From contig NZ_CP038439.1 of assembly GCF_004683865.2 (NCBI RefSeq), positions 970,501 to 1,034,500 of the forward strand: DNA of 64,000 nucleotides, in the 5' to 3' direction. Under the pieces are notes generated by a model, which made no database searches, was not told where the DNA came from, and was given only the letters and a program-made list of their open reading frames with translations. Position numbers and translations under genes: made by a program. Positions 37,649-50,205 of this stretch are shown piece by piece (within the stretch, counting starts at the first letter, position 1; the number at the start of each line of letters is the position of its first letter). Origin of the DNA: Paracoccus liaowanqingii. Lineage in GTDB: Bacteria; Pseudomonadota; Alphaproteobacteria; Rhodobacterales; Rhodobacteraceae.

Positions 37649-38659
37649 TCAGCCGCGCGGGTCGATCAGCCGGGCCAGCACCGCCTCGCGGGTGATGCGC
37701 CCGCCGCCCTCGACGGGCAGGGCCGCGCGCCCGGCCAAGAGGTCCATCACCGCCCGCACCGGCATGTCGCGGGGCACGGGCGGGCCCTCGGCCTCGCCCG
37801 GTTCGGCGACGTCCTCGGCGGTCAGCACGCCGAGCGGGTTCATGTGGGCCACGAAATCGGCCACGTAGTCGTTGACCGGATCGGCGATGATCTGGCGCGC
37901 GGTGCCGATCTGGACGATGCGCCCCCCCTCCATCAGCGCGATGCGGTTGCCCAGCTTGAAGGCCTCGTCCAGATCGTGGCTGACGAAGATGATGGTGCGG
38001 CCGGTCTTGGCCTGCAGCTCCAGCAGCTCGTCCTGCAAGCGGGCGCGGATCAGCGGGTCGAGCGCGCTGAAGGGCTCGTCCATCAGCAGGATCGGCGCCT
38101 CGGTCGCGAAGGCGCGGGCCAGGCCCACGCGCTGCTGCATGCCGCCCGACAGCTCGCCCACCTTGCGGTCCGCCCATTCGGTCAGGCCGACCGTGTCCAG
38201 ATGCTGGTCGACCTTGGCACGGCGGTCGGCCACGGACATGCCCGCCAGTTCCAGCCCCAGGCCCACATTCTCGCGCACGCTGCGCCATGGCAGCAGGCCG
38301 AAGGCCTGGAACACCATCGCCACGTCGCGCAGGCGGATGTCGCGCAGGGCCTTGGCGCCGGCGCCGGTGACGCTGACCATCTCGCCGCCCCGGCGGATGC
38401 GCACCTCGCCCCGGCAGACATGGTTCAGCGCATTGACCCCGCGCAGCAGCGTCGACTTGCCCGAGCCCGACAAGCCCATCAGCACCAGGATCTCGCCCGT
38501 CGCGACCGACAGGCTGCAATCATGGACGCCCAGCACCTGCCCCGTCTCGGTCTTGATCGGGCCGCGGTCCAGCCCCTCGTCCATCAGGGGCAGGGCGCGT
38601 TCGGGATGATCGCCAAAGACGATGCAGACCCGGTCGAACTCGACGGCATTCGCGGTCAT
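37649..38659 (-). CDS. choV: Choline ABC transporter ATP-binding protein
   Basis: ATPase of a quaternary-amine importer. 336 residues. Walker A is GLSGSGKST (62-70), the Q-loop is VFQAFGLLPWRSV, the signature is ELSGGMQQR, Walker B is ILLMDEPFSALDP, and a C-terminal CBS-like regulatory part follows (about 270-336). The N-terminal block VCIVFGDHPERALPLMDEG is specific for the choline branch of the ProV/OpuA family. The ATG overlaps the choW stop. Third gene of choX-choW-choV, facing away from betIBA. Confidence 0.9.
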   Translation of the reverse strand: MTANAVEFDRVCIVFGDHPERALPLMDEGLDRGPIKTETGQVLGVHDCSLSVATGEILVLMGLSGSGKSTLLRGVNALNHVCRGEVRIRRGGEMVSVTGAGAKALRDIRLRDVAMVFQAFGLLPWRSVRENVGLGLELAGMSVADRRAKVDQHLDTVGLTEWADRKVGELSGGMQQRVGLARAFATEAPILLMDEPFSALDPLIRARLQDELLELQAKTGRTIIFVSHDLDEAFKLGNRIALMEGGRIVQIGTARQIIADPVNDYVADFVAHMNPLGVLTAEDVAEPGEAEGPPVPRDMPVRAVMDLLAGRAALPVEGGGRITREAVLARLIDPRG

Positions 38660-39504
38660 TTGCGGCCCTCCATGCGCAGCATCCGGTCCAGCAGGATGGC
38701 GACGACGACGATGACGATGCCCGATTCGAAGCCGAGCGCGGTGTTCACGCTGTTGAGCGCCCGCACCACCGGCACGCCCAGGCCCGAGGCCCCGACCAGT
38801 GCCGCGATCACCACCATCGACAGCGACAGCATGATGGTCTGGTTCAGCCCGGCCATGATCTGTGGCAGGGCACTGGGCAGCTCGACCTTCCACAGAAGCT
38901 GGCGCGGCGTGGCGCCGAAGGCGGTCGCGGCCTCGGTCAGCGAGGGGGGCGTCGAGGCAATCCCCAGCTGCGTCAGCCGGATCGGCGCGGGCAGCACGAA
39001 GATGACCGTCGCCAGCAGCCCCGGCACCATGCCGATGCCGAAGAAGACGATGGCCGGGATCAGGTAGACGAAGGTCGGCAGGGTCTGCATCAGGTCCAGC
39101 ACCGGGCGCATCCAGCCGTACAGGCGCGGGCGGTGGGCGGCGGCGATGCCGATGGGGACGCCCAGGCCCATGCAGACTAAGCAGGCCGACAGCACCAGCG
39201 TCAGCGACTGCATCATCTCGGTCCAGTAGCCCTGGTTCAGGATGAACAGGAGCCCCGCCCCGACCAAGAGGCAGGTGCCCGCCCGCCGCTGCAGCGCCCA
39301 GGTCAGCGCCATGGCCAGCGCGATGAACAGGAACGGGTGCGGCGCCTCCAGCCCGGCCAGGATGGCATCGATCAGCGCCTCCATCGCGACCGAGATCGCG
39401 TCGAACAGCCCCGAGGCATTGGCGTTGAGCCAGTCGAACAGGGTCTTGGCCGTGCGCCCCACGGGGATCTTGTTGTCGGTGACCCATCCGGTCAGCTGGT
39501 CCAT
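38656..39504 (-). CDS. choW: Choline ABC transporter permease
   Basis: Membrane subunit of the choline importer. 282 residues with about six helices in the second half and an amphipathic N-terminal region. The inner-membrane component motif EAATAFGATPRQLLWKVELPSALPQIMAG (EAA loop) contacts ChoV. Similar to ProW/OpuAB. ATG 39504 has AGGAG with a 6-base spacer. It lies 65 bases downstream of choX and overlaps choV by ATGA. Confidence 0.9.
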   Translation of the reverse strand: MDQLTGWVTDNKIPVGRTAKTLFDWLNANASGLFDAISVAMEALIDAILAGLEAPHPFLFIALAMALTWALQRRAGTCLLVGAGLLFILNQGYWTEMMQSLTLVLSACLVCMGLGVPIGIAAAHRPRLYGWMRPVLDLMQTLPTFVYLIPAIVFFGIGMVPGLLATVIFVLPAPIRLTQLGIASTPPSLTEAATAFGATPRQLLWKVELPSALPQIMAGLNQTIMLSLSMVVIAALVGASGLGVPVVRALNSVNTALGFESGIVIVVVAILLDRMLRMEGRK

Positions 39505-39569
39505 GCGGCGCTCCTGCCTGTGCGGTCGGTCCGGCCCCGGCGCGGGTCTGCGCGCCGGGGCCCGTGGGG

Positions 39570-40547
39570 TCAGTCGGCCAGGGCCGCGCTCAGGGCCGAA
39601 TGCGGGTCGTTGCCGTCGACGGTGGTCACGCCCTCCAGCCAGGCGGTCGCCGCATCGGGGTTGGCTTCCAGCCAGCCGCGCGCGGCGGCCATCGGGGCCT
39701 GCCCGTCGTTCAGGATCGCGCCCATCACCTCGTTCTCCATCGGCAGGGTGAATTCCAGGTTTTGCAGGAACTGCCCCACATTCGGGCATTCCGCGACATA
39801 GCCCGCGCGGGTGTTGGTGCGCACCTCGGCCCCGCCCAGGTCGGGACCGAAGATGTCGTCGCCGCCGGTCAGGTAGGTCATCTGGAACTGCGCGTTCATC
39901 GGATGCGGCTCCCAGCCCAGGAAGACCACCGGCTCGTCGCGGTCCGAGGCGCGCTGCACCTGCGCCAGCATCCCTTGTTCGCTGGATTCGATCACCTCGA
40001 AGGTGCCCGTCTCGAACTGGTTCATCGCCACCATCTCCAGCAGCAGGCGGTTGCCGTCATTGCCGGGCTCGATGCCATAGATGCGGCCGTCCAGCGCCTC
40101 CTGATGGGCGGAAAGGTCCGCGAAATCGGCGATGCCCAGATCGGCGCCCGCCTGGTTGGTGGCCAGCGTGTATTTCGCCCCCGTCAGGTTGGTCCGCACG
40201 GTGTCGACCGTGCCCTCGTCGCGATAGGGGGCGATGTCGGCCTCCATCGTGGGCATCCAGTTGCCCAGGAAGACGTCGACATCGTCGGTGGCCAACGCCG
40301 TGTAGGTCACCGGCACCGACAGGATGCGGGTCTGCGTGGTGTAGCCCAGGGCCTCCAGCACGGTCGAGGCCAGCGCCGTCGTCGCGGTGATGTCGGACCA
40401 GCCCACGTCGGAAAAGATCACCTTGTGGCACTGCTCGGGCTCGGCCGCCTGCGCGGGCAGGGCCATCGCGGCGCCGACCGCCAGGGTCGCGGCGATCCGC
40501 GACAGGATCGCGGGCCGGGCGGGGGGCATGGGCCGGGAAAGGGTCAT
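39570..40547 (-). CDS. choX: Choline ABC transporter substrate-binding protein
   Basis: Periplasmic binding protein for choline (OpuAC-like fold). 325 residues. The signal peptide spans about 1-34 (cleavage after LPAQA). The mature protein begins EPEQCHKVIFSDVGWSDITATTA, which matches ChoX from Sinorhizobium, and contains FLGNWMPTME and FLGWEPHPMNAQF, where aromatic residues cage the quaternary ammonium. First gene of choXWV; the 90-base gap to betI holds a BetI-like operator. Confidence 0.92.
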   Translation of the reverse strand: MTLSRPMPPARPAILSRIAATLAVGAAMALPAQAAEPEQCHKVIFSDVGWSDITATTALASTVLEALGYTTQTRILSVPVTYTALATDDVDVFLGNWMPTMEADIAPYRDEGTVDTVRTNLTGAKYTLATNQAGADLGIADFADLSAHQEALDGRIYGIEPGNDGNRLLLEMVAMNQFETGTFEVIESSEQGMLAQVQRASDRDEPVVFLGWEPHPMNAQFQMTYLTGGDDIFGPDLGGAEVRTNTRAGYVAECPNVGQFLQNLEFTLPMENEVMGAILNDGQAPMAAARGWLEANPDAATAWLEGVTTVDGNDPHSALSAALAD

Positions 40548-40565
40548 GAAGGAGGCTCCCTGTTC

Positions 40566-40585
40566 TTGATTGGTCAGTCAATTAA
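40566..40585. promoter_or_regulatory. BetI-like operator between choX and betI
   Basis: TTGATTG, six bases, CAATTAA: inverted half-sites matching at 6 of 7 positions. From memory it resembles the BetI operator of the E. coli bet genes (TTGATTGG...TTCAAT). It is the only AT-rich stretch in the divergent gap and is placed to control both choXWV and betIBA. Confidence 0.6.
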
Positions 40586-40637
40586 CGCTACATGGAAACG
40601 GCAAAGCAACAGAAATCCATCCGTCACAGGTGCGAAC

Positions 40638-41204
40638 ATGCCGAAACTCGGGGCCGAGCCTATCCGAAAAGCAGCATTAATCAACGCCGCCATCGTCGAG
40701 GTGGGGCGCGCGGGGTCGCTGGACGTGACCGTGGCGCAGATCGCGCGGCGGGCCGGCATGTCCCCGGCGCTGGCGCATCACTATTTCGGATCCAAGGACC
40801 AGATCTTTCTGGCGGCGATGCGCTTCATCCTGCGCAGCTATGGGCAGTCGGTCCATGACCGGCTGCCGGGGCAGGGCCCGCGCGGGCGGCTGGACGCCAT
40901 CGTTCAGGCCAGCTTCGCGCCGCAGAACTTCCAGCGCGAGACGGTCAGTGCATGGGTGAACTTCTACGCGCTGGCCCTGACCTCCGAGGCGGCGGCGCGG
41001 CTGCTGCGGGTCTATCACCGGCGGCTGCGGTCGAACCTGATCGTGGCGCTGCGGGGCCTGACCGACCATCCCGCCCGCACCGCCGACACGCTTGGCGCGC
41101 TGATCGACGGCGTCTACCTGCGCGCCGTCCTGACGCCGGGGCCGACCGATGCGGATGCCGCCCTGAACACCATCATGACCTATCTTGAGGAGGCCCTCGC
41201 ATGA
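40638..41204 (+). CDS. betI: TetR-family choline-responsive repressor BetI
   Basis: Represses choline oxidation genes until choline binds. 188 residues. The opening [19 protein letters not shown] is the BetI-specific N-terminus. The helix-turn-helix is [28 protein letters not shown] (about 31-58). The C-terminal domain starts near residue 75. ATG 40638 follows a purine-rich stretch without a strong Shine-Dalgarno. The stop overlaps the betB start (ATGA), so it heads betI-betB-betA. Confidence 0.93.
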   Translation: MPKLGAEPIRKAALINAAIVEVGRAGSLDVTVAQIARRAGMSPALAHHYFGSKDQIFLAAMRFILRSYGQSVHDRLPGQGPRGRLDAIVQASFAPQNFQRETVSAWVNFYALALTSEAAARLLRVYHRRLRSNLIVALRGLTDHPARTADTLGALIDGVYLRAVLTPGPTDADAALNTIMTYLEEALA

Positions 41205-42646
41205 GCCTTTCCGCCCAGCCCGCAGCCAGCCTGTTCATTAACGGCCAGCCCGTCGAGGGGCAGGGCGCCGCGTTGCCCGTCCGCTATGCCTATACCGGCG
41301 AGGTGATCGCCACGCTGCACGAGGCCACCACCGACCAGGTCGCCGCCGCCTGCACCGCCGCCCGCGCGGCGGGCCCGGCCTGGGCCGCGCTGGCCCCGGT
41401 CGAACGGGGCCGCATCCTGGGCCGCGCCGCCGCGATCATCCTGGCGCGCAATGACGAGCTGGCCCGGCTGGAGACGTTGGACACCGGCAAGCCCCTCTCC
41501 GAGACGCTGGTCGCCGACTGGCCCTCGGGCGCCGCGTGCCTGGAGTATTTCGCGGGGCTGGCGGCGACGCTGACCGGGCAGATGATTCCGCTTGGCGCGG
41601 ACTGGGCCTATACGCGGCGCGAGCCCCTGGGCGTCTGTGCGGGCATCGGCGCGTGGAACTATCCCAGCCAGATCGCCTGCTGGAAGGCCGCGCCCGCGCT
41701 GGTCATGGGCAACACGATGGTCTTCAAGCCGTCCGAGGAAACGCCCTTGGGTGCCCTGAAACTGGCGGAAATCTTCATCGAGGCGGGGATGCCGCCGGGC
41801 GTCTTCAACGTCGTGCAGGGACGCGGCGAGGTGGGGGCCGCGCTGGTCACCAACCCCGACGTGGCCAAGGTCTCGCTGACCGGATCGGTGCCGACCGGGC
41901 GCCGCGTCTATGCGGCGGCCGCCGAAGGCATGCGCCACGTCACGATGGAGCTGGGCGGCAAGTCGCCCCTGATCGTCTTCGACGACGCCGATCTGGAGGA
42001 TGCCGTCAGCGCGGCGATCCTGGCGAATTTCTACAGCTCGGGGCAGATCTGCTCGAACGGCACGCGGGTCTTTTTGCAGGAGGGGATCAAGGAAGATTTC
42101 CTCGCCCGTCTGGCCGAGCGCGTGACGGAGGCCCGCATGGGCGACCCGCTGGACCCGGCCACGACCCATGGCCCGATCATCAGCCCGGCCCAGGCCGAGA
42201 AGATCCGCGCCGCCATCCGGGCGGGGCAGGCGGCGGGCGCGCGGCTGGTCTGCGGGGGGGAGGGCGAGGGCGCCTTCATCCCGCCCACCGTCTTCGCCGA
42301 GGCCACCGACGACATGTCCATCGCCACCGACGAGATCTTCGGCCCGGTCCTGACCGCGCTGAGCTTCGTCGACGAGGCCGAGGCGGTGCTGCGCGCCAAC
42401 GCCACGGGCTTCGGCCTGGCGGCGGGCGTCTTCACCCAGGACCTGACCCGCGCGCATCGCGTGGTGGCGGGGCTGGCGGCCGGGACCTGCTGGATCAACA
42501 CCTACAACCTGACCCCGGTCGAGATGCCCTTCGGCGGCGTCAAGATGTCGGGGCTGGGGCGCGAGAACTCGGCCGCCGCTATCGAGCATTATTCGCAGTT
42601 GAAATCCGTCTATGTCGGCATGGGAGGCGTCGATGCACCCTACTGA
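41201..42646 (+). CDS. betB: Betaine aldehyde dehydrogenase
   Basis: Oxidises betaine aldehyde to glycine betaine with NAD(P). 481 residues with the aldehyde dehydrogenase fold. Catalytic Glu250 is in MELGGKSP, the nucleophile Cys284 is in GQICSNGTR, and the cofactor-site motif is [34 protein letters not shown] and the C-terminal [17 protein letters not shown] are typical of BetB. ATGA overlap with betI; its 3' end overlaps betA by 14 bases. Confidence 0.95.
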   Translation: MSLSAQPAASLFINGQPVEGQGAALPVRYAYTGEVIATLHEATTDQVAAACTAARAAGPAWAALAPVERGRILGRAAAIILARNDELARLETLDTGKPLSETLVADWPSGAACLEYFAGLAATLTGQMIPLGADWAYTRREPLGVCAGIGAWNYPSQIACWKAAPALVMGNTMVFKPSEETPLGALKLAEIFIEAGMPPGVFNVVQGRGEVGAALVTNPDVAKVSLTGSVPTGRRVYAAAAEGMRHVTMELGGKSPLIVFDDADLEDAVSAAILANFYSSGQICSNGTRVFLQEGIKEDFLARLAERVTEARMGDPLDPATTHGPIISPAQAEKIRAAIRAGQAAGARLVCGGEGEGAFIPPTVFAEATDDMSIATDEIFGPVLTALSFVDEAEAVLRANATGFGLAAGVFTQDLTRAHRVVAGLAAGTCWINTYNLTPVEMPFGGVKMSGLGRENSAAAIEHYSQLKSVYVGMGGVDAPY

Positions 42647-44279
42647 GTCCACGACCCCCGCCCCGCGCGGCGCCGCCCCCGCCGATTACGTCATCATCGG
42701 CGCGGGCAGCGCCGGTTGCGCGCTGGCCTATCGCCTGACCGAGGCCGGGCGCCGCGTCACGCTTATCGAGTTCGGCGGCAGCGACATGGGGCCCTTCATC
42801 CAGATGCCCGGCGCGCTGTCCTATCCGATGAACATGCCGCGCTATGATTGGGGATTCGCCAGCCAGCCCGAGACGCATCTGGGGGGCCGCCGTCTGGCCA
42901 CTCCGCGCGGCAAGGTGATCGGCGGGTCCTCCTCGATCAACGGCATGGTCTTCGTGCGCGGCAACCCGATGGATTTCCAGCACTGGGCCGACAGCGGGGC
43001 TGCGGGCTGGGACTATGCGGGCGTGCTGCCCTATTTCAAGCGGATGGAGACCTGGCACGGCGGCACCTCGCCCCTGCGGGGCACCGACGGGCCGCTGCAC
43101 ATCACGCGCGGCAAGCGCAAGAACCCGCTGTTCAACACCTTCATCGAGGCGGGCCAGCAGGCCGGGTGGCCCCGGACCGAGGATTACAACGGCGCCCAGC
43201 AGGAGGGCTTCGGCCCGATGGAGGCGACCATCTGGAAGGGCCGCCGCTGGTCCGCCGCCAATGCCTATCTGCGGCCCGCCAAGACATCCGGCCTGCTGAC
43301 CGTCGTGCGCGGCATGGCGCGGCGGATCCTGTTCCAGGACAGGCGCGCCTATGGGGTCGAGCTGGAAACCAAGGGCCGGATCGTCACGCTGGAGGCCACG
43401 CGCGAGGTCATCGTCTCGGCCAGCACGATCAACACGCCCAAGCTGCTGATGCTGTCGGGGATCGGGGCCGCTGACCATCTGGCAGAGCACGGCATCACCG
43501 CCCTGGCCGACCGGCCCGGCGTCGGCGCGAACCTGCAGGACCATCTGGAGGTTTACATGCAGTACACCTCGCTGAAGCCGATCACGCTCTACACCTATTA
43601 CAACCTCTTGGGCAAAGGCCGGGTGGGGGTCGAATGGCTATTGCAGAAGACGGGTCTGGGCGCGTCGAACCAGTTCGAAAGCTGCGGCTTCATCCGATCC
43701 TCGGACGCGGTGGACTATCCCGACATCCAGTATCACTTCCTGCCGCTGGCGGTGCGCTATGACGGCAAGTCGGCGGCCAAGGGGCACGGCTTTCAGGCCC
43801 ATGTCGGGCCGATGCGGTCGAAATCGCGCGGCTCGGTGCGGCTTGCCAGCGCCGATCCGGCGGCGGCCCCGCAGATCCGCTTCAACTACATGTCGCACGA
43901 GGATGACTGGGCCGAGTTCCGCGCCTGCGTCCGGCACACGCGCCGCATCTTCGACGCCCCCGCCTTCGCCGAGTTCCGGGGTGCCGAGATCCAGCCCGGC
44001 GACGACGTGCAGTCGGATGCCCAGATCGACGCCTTCATCCGCGAGCATGCCGAATCGGCCTATCACCCCTGCGGGACGGCCCGGATGGGGGCGGCCAGCG
44101 ATCCGATGGCGGTCGTGGACCCGGAACTGCGGGTGATCGGGGTCGAGGGGCTGCGGGTGGCGGACAGTTCCGTCTTTCCGCGCATCACCAACGGCAACCT
44201 GAACGGCCCCTCGATCATGACGGGCGAGAAGGCCGCCGACCATATCCTGGGCCGCCCGATGCTGCGCGAGGACGCGTAA
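42633..44279 (+). CDS. betA: Choline dehydrogenase
   Basis: Flavoprotein that oxidises choline to betaine aldehyde, membrane-associated in other bacteria. 548 residues, GMC oxidoreductase family. The FAD-binding GAGSAG is at 23-28, [16 protein letters not shown] and the second GMC signature ([17 protein letters not shown]) follow, and the active-site histidine is in [10 protein letters not shown] with [15 protein letters not shown] at the end. ATG 42633 has GGGAGG with a 5-base spacer; it lies inside the end of betB. Last gene of betIBA, closed by a hairpin. Confidence 0.95.
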   Translation: MHPTESTTPAPRGAAPADYVIIGAGSAGCALAYRLTEAGRRVTLIEFGGSDMGPFIQMPGALSYPMNMPRYDWGFASQPETHLGGRRLATPRGKVIGGSSSINGMVFVRGNPMDFQHWADSGAAGWDYAGVLPYFKRMETWHGGTSPLRGTDGPLHITRGKRKNPLFNTFIEAGQQAGWPRTEDYNGAQQEGFGPMEATIWKGRRWSAANAYLRPAKTSGLLTVVRGMARRILFQDRRAYGVELETKGRIVTLEATREVIVSASTINTPKLLMLSGIGAADHLAEHGITALADRPGVGANLQDHLEVYMQYTSLKPITLYTYYNLLGKGRVGVEWLLQKTGLGASNQFESCGFIRSSDAVDYPDIQYHFLPLAVRYDGKSAAKGHGFQAHVGPMRSKSRGSVRLASADPAAAPQIRFNYMSHEDDWAEFRACVRHTRRIFDAPAFAEFRGAEIQPGDDVQSDAQIDAFIREHAESAYHPCGTARMGAASDPMAVVDPELRVIGVEGLRVADSSVFPRITNGNLNGPSIMTGEKAADHILGRPMLREDA

Positions 44280-44283
44280 GAAA

Positions 44284-44305
44284 GGGCCCGCATCCCTGCG
44301 GGCCC
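44284..44305. terminator. Bidirectional hairpin between betA and metH
   Basis: GGGCCCGC-ATCCCT-GCGGGCCC, an 8-bp perfect stem in the 32-base gap between convergent stops. A short A-run precedes it (a T-run for the metH side). Likely ends both transcripts. Confidence 0.65.
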
Positions 44306-44311
44306 GTGCCG

Positions 44312-47027
<2,716 letters not shown>

Positions 47028-47035
<8 letters not shown>

Positions 47036-48065
47036 AGGCGGGCACCTTTCTGGGGGCGAAGCGGGCCACGGCCTCGGCAATGGCGCGGATATGGTCGGGC
47101 GTCGTGCCGCAGCAGCCGCCGACCACGTTGACCAGCCCGGCGCGTGCGAAATCGGCGACCTGGGGGGCGGTGTCCTCGGGGCCCTCGTCATACTGGCCGA
47201 AGGCGTTGGGCAGGCCCGCATTGGGATAGGCGCAGATCAGCGTGTCCGCCACGCCCGACAGCTCGACCAGATGCGGGCGCATGGCGGCGGCGCCAAGGGC
47301 GCAGTTCAGCCCGATGGTCCAGGGATTGGCATGGCGCACCGAATGCCAGAAGGCGGTGGGCGTCTGTCCCGACAGCGTGCGCCCGGAGGCATCGGTGATC
47401 GTGCCGGAAATCATCATCGGCAGGCGCTGCCCATGGGCCTCCATCGCCTCGAGGCAGGCGAATATCGCGGCCTTGGCGTTCAGCGTGTCGAAGATCGTCT
47501 CGATCAGGATGATGTCGGCGCCGCCCGCGATCAGCCCTTTGGCCTGCTGCAGATAGGCCACCCGCAGGTCGTCGAAGCTGACCGCGCGGTAGCCCGGGTC
47601 ATTCACGTCCGGGCTCATCGAGGCGGTGCGGTTCGTGGGCCCGATCGCGCCTGCGACGAAACGCGCCCGCCCGTCCTCGGCCGTGGCGCGGTCCAGTGCG
47701 CGGCGCACCACCCGCGCGCCCTCGACGTTCAGGTCGTGGACGGCCTCCTGCAGCCCGTAATCGGCCTGCGCGATGGTGGTGGCGGAGAAGGTGTTCGTCT
47801 CGACGATGTCGGCGCCCGCGATCGCATAGCGGTAGTGGATCTCCTCGACCGCCTGCGGTTGGGTCAGGATCAGCAGGTCGTTGTTGCCGGTCTGCGGATG
47901 GTCGGAATGATGCCGGCACACATGGCCCGAGCCCTGCCCGGTGTAATCCTCCTCGGCCAGGCGCAGCTCCTGGATCTGCGTTCCCATCGCGCCATCCAGG
48001 ATCAGGATGCGCTCGGCGGCGGCGGCGTTCAGGGCTGCGAAGGCGGGCGAGGGGGGCAGGGGCAT
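47028..48065 (-). CDS. Methionine synthase, homocysteine-binding part (split MetH)
   Basis: Zinc-dependent homocysteine S-methyltransferase barrel corresponding to residues 1-350 of E. coli MetH. 345 residues. [13 protein letters not shown] starts the barrel. The zinc cysteines are in GLNCALGA and GGCCGT (Cys318, Cys319). [16 protein letters not shown] is typical. The start at 48065 has GGAAAGG with a 6-base spacer. It overlaps the cobalamin-part gene by 8 bases, so the halves are made together in a fixed ratio. The 173-base leader includes repeat copy C; I recognise no riboswitch in it. Confidence 0.9.
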
Positions 48066-48164
48066 GGGACGGCCTTTCCAAGGGAGCACCTCATATAGCC
48101 CCTGCACCTCCCATCGGCAAATTCATCCTTCTCGACAAGGTTATGAATCCCGCTCAAGTCGCAG

Positions 48165-48226
48165 CCCCTTCATCTTGGCGATAATATCCCGCGGGGGGTC
48201 CGGGGGGGCGCGAAGCCCCCCGGCCA
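48165..48226 (-). repeat. Intergenic repeat copy C
   Basis: Reading on the minus strand: GGGGGGCTTCGCGCCCCCC stem-loop, then CGGACCCCCCGCGGGATATT, ATCGCCAAGATGAAGGG. It directly follows the stop of the solute-binding protein gene and precedes the metH leader. The core differs from the others at ATATTATC. Confidence 0.7.
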
Positions 48227-48238
48227 ACGCCGGTGTTC

Positions 48239-49282
48239 TCAGAACCCCGCCTTGATCTTCTCGAACTCCTCCAGCTGCCGCTGGCGCTGCTCGGGATCGT
48301 TGGGGGTCTGCGCCAGCACCGGCGCATCGATCTCGGACAGCCCCTCGGTCACGGCGGGCTCGTCCGCGATGGTCGCCATCGCCTCGGTCGAGGTGTGGCC
48401 ATAGCCGATCGTCTCCAGCAGCGCCTTGGCGGCGGAGGGCTCCAGCCAGGCGTTGATGAAGTCATAGGCCTTGTCCTCGCTGCCCGGCCCGTCCTTCACG
48501 TTCACATAGCCGCAGGTGAAGGTCGACGACCCCTCGACCGGCTCGCGCTGAAAGCCCACCGGATAGTCGTCGGCCTGCAGATAGGTCACGCCGTCGTTCC
48601 ACGACCAGGCGACATCCACCGCGCCCGAGGCCATCAGCTGCGCCTGCTCGGAGGGATCGGACCAATAGGCCGCGACATTCATGTGCGCCTCGCGCAGCCA
48701 GGCGGCGGCGGCCTGGAACTGCTCCTCGGTGACGCCGTCCCAATCGGTCACGCCGGTCGCCAGATAGGCCAGCGCCCAGACATCGTCCTGACTGTCGGGC
48801 AGCGAGGTGCGGCCCTGATACTTGGGCGAGGTGAAGACGTTCAGGCTGGCCACGTCCTCGGCCGGGACGGTCTCGGTGTTGTAGGCGATGGCGGTGACGC
48901 CCCAGTCCGTCGGGATGAACCAGACGCCCTCGTCGTCGCGGAACACCTCGCTGTCCAGGAAGCGCTCGTCGATCTTGTCGAAGTTCGGGATGCGCGCGGT
49001 GTCCCAGGGCTCGATCAGCCCGGCATCGCGATACTTGCCGACCATCTGGCTGCAGGGATGGATGACATCGGCCCGGAACCCCGAGGCGACCTTCTGGAAG
49101 GCCTCGTCGTCGTCGCCATAGAAGGAATAGGTCGGGCTGGTGCCATGCGTGTCCACATAGGACTGGAAGATCGAGGGTTCCTCGAACCCCGCCCAATCGA
49201 AGACGGTGAATTCGGGATCGGCGGCCAGCGCGGCTGCGGGCAGGGCGGCGGCGGCCAGGATGGTGGTTGTCAGCAAGCGCAT
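48239..49282 (-). CDS. Periplasmic solute-binding protein (PotD/PotF-like), orphan
   Basis: Family 1 extracellular solute-binding protein similar to polyamine binders. 347 residues with a signal peptide (about 1-20). FTVFDWAGFEEPSIFQSYV and GFRADVIHPCSQMVGKYRDAGLIEPWD resemble PotD/PotF. EGVWFIPTDWGVTAIAYNTE and VDVAWSWNDGVTYL are the usual cleft regions. No permease or ATPase for polyamine uptake is near, so the substrate and partner transporter are unknown. Standing alone between repeat copy C and a 92-base gap to the SDR gene. Confidence 0.85.
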   Translation of the reverse strand: MRLLTTTILAAAALPAAALAADPEFTVFDWAGFEEPSIFQSYVDTHGTSPTYSFYGDDDEAFQKVASGFRADVIHPCSQMVGKYRDAGLIEPWDTARIPNFDKIDERFLDSEVFRDDEGVWFIPTDWGVTAIAYNTETVPAEDVASLNVFTSPKYQGRTSLPDSQDDVWALAYLATGVTDWDGVTEEQFQAAAAWLREAHMNVAAYWSDPSEQAQLMASGAVDVAWSWNDGVTYLQADDYPVGFQREPVEGSSTFTCGYVNVKDGPGSEDKAYDFINAWLEPSAAKALLETIGYGHTSTEAMATIADEPAVTEGLSEIDAPVLAQTPNDPEQRQRQLEEFEKIKAGF

Positions 49283-49374
49283 GAAATCGGGCCTCTCTGG
49301 GATCGGTTTTTCATGACGCTAGACCCGCCCTTGCGCCCGCGCAAGCATTTCGCACAACCGCCGCGCGCGGATGC

Positions 49375-50118
49375 TCAGCGCATCCGCAATGCGCCGTCCA
49401 GGCGGATGGTTTCGCCGTTCAGATAGTCGTTCTCGACGATGACGGCCACCATCCGGGCATATTCCGACGGATCGCCAAGCCGCTTGGGAAAGGTCACCTC
49501 GGCGGCCAGGCCGTCCTGCACCTCGGCGGGCAGGCCCGCCAGCATCGGCGTGCCGAAGATGCCCGGCGCGATGGCGCAGACGCGGATGCCCGCGCCCGCC
49601 AGATCGCGCGCCAGGGGCAGGGTCATCCCGGCGATCCCCGCCTTGGAGGCCGCATAGGCCGCCTGTCCCTTTTGCCCGTCGAAGGCCGCGATGGACGCGG
49701 TGTTCACGATCACGCCGTTCCGGTCGCGCCCGTTCGCGGCCATCCGCTCGGCGGCCAGGCGCAGCACGTTGAAGCTGCCGATCAGGTTGATCTCGACGGT
49801 GCGGCGAAAGCTCTCCAGCCGGTGCGGCCCGTCGCGGCCGAAGGTCTTCTCGCCGATGGCGATGCCCGCGCAGTTCACGCAGACATCGATGCCGCCCATC
49901 ACCGCCACCGCGTGATCCAGGGCCGCCGTCACGCTGGCCGCATCGGTCACGTCGGTTTTGGCAAAGCCCGCGCCGATGGCGGTTGCCGCCGCCTCGCCGG
50001 CGGCGTCCAGATCCAGCACCACGACCTGCGCGCCGCGCTGGCGGAAATGCGCGGCGGTCGCCGCCCCCAGGCCCGAGGCGCCCCCGGTCACGATGGCGCG
50101 GCATGTCGACAGATCCAT
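49375..50118 (-). CDS. SDR-family 3-hydroxyacyl-CoA dehydrogenase-like protein
   Basis: A 247-residue classical short-chain dehydrogenase. The NAD-binding GGASGLG is near residue 12, NCAG near 88, the catalytic Ser in NTASIAAFDGQKG, and YAASK with Tyr and Lys. The set with GIFGTPMLAGLPAEVQ and FPKRLGDPSEYA is that of the HSD17B10-like type II 3-hydroxyacyl-CoA dehydrogenases, used in fatty acid or branched-chain amino acid breakdown. The start at 50118 follows GGGAGG by five bases. No pathway partner is adjacent. Confidence 0.87.
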   Translation of the reverse strand: MDLSTCRAIVTGGASGLGAATAAHFRQRGAQVVVLDLDAAGEAAATAIGAGFAKTDVTDAASVTAALDHAVAVMGGIDVCVNCAGIAIGEKTFGRDGPHRLESFRRTVEINLIGSFNVLRLAAERMAANGRDRNGVIVNTASIAAFDGQKGQAAYAASKAGIAGMTLPLARDLAGAGIRVCAIAPGIFGTPMLAGLPAEVQDGLAAEVTFPKRLGDPSEYARMVAVIVENDYLNGETIRLDGALRMR

Positions 50119-50205
50119 CGGATCCTCCCTTGATGTCCCTGCCCGGGGTTGTGCCACGGGCGGGCGGCGGCGCCAAGGGCGGCGGCAGCCTCGGGCGGGG
50201 CGGCG

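Noticed and set aside
48066..48180. Possible SAM or cobalamin riboswitch before the split metH
   Set aside because: I could not match conserved core motifs of these riboswitches in the leader; a covariance-model search would decide.
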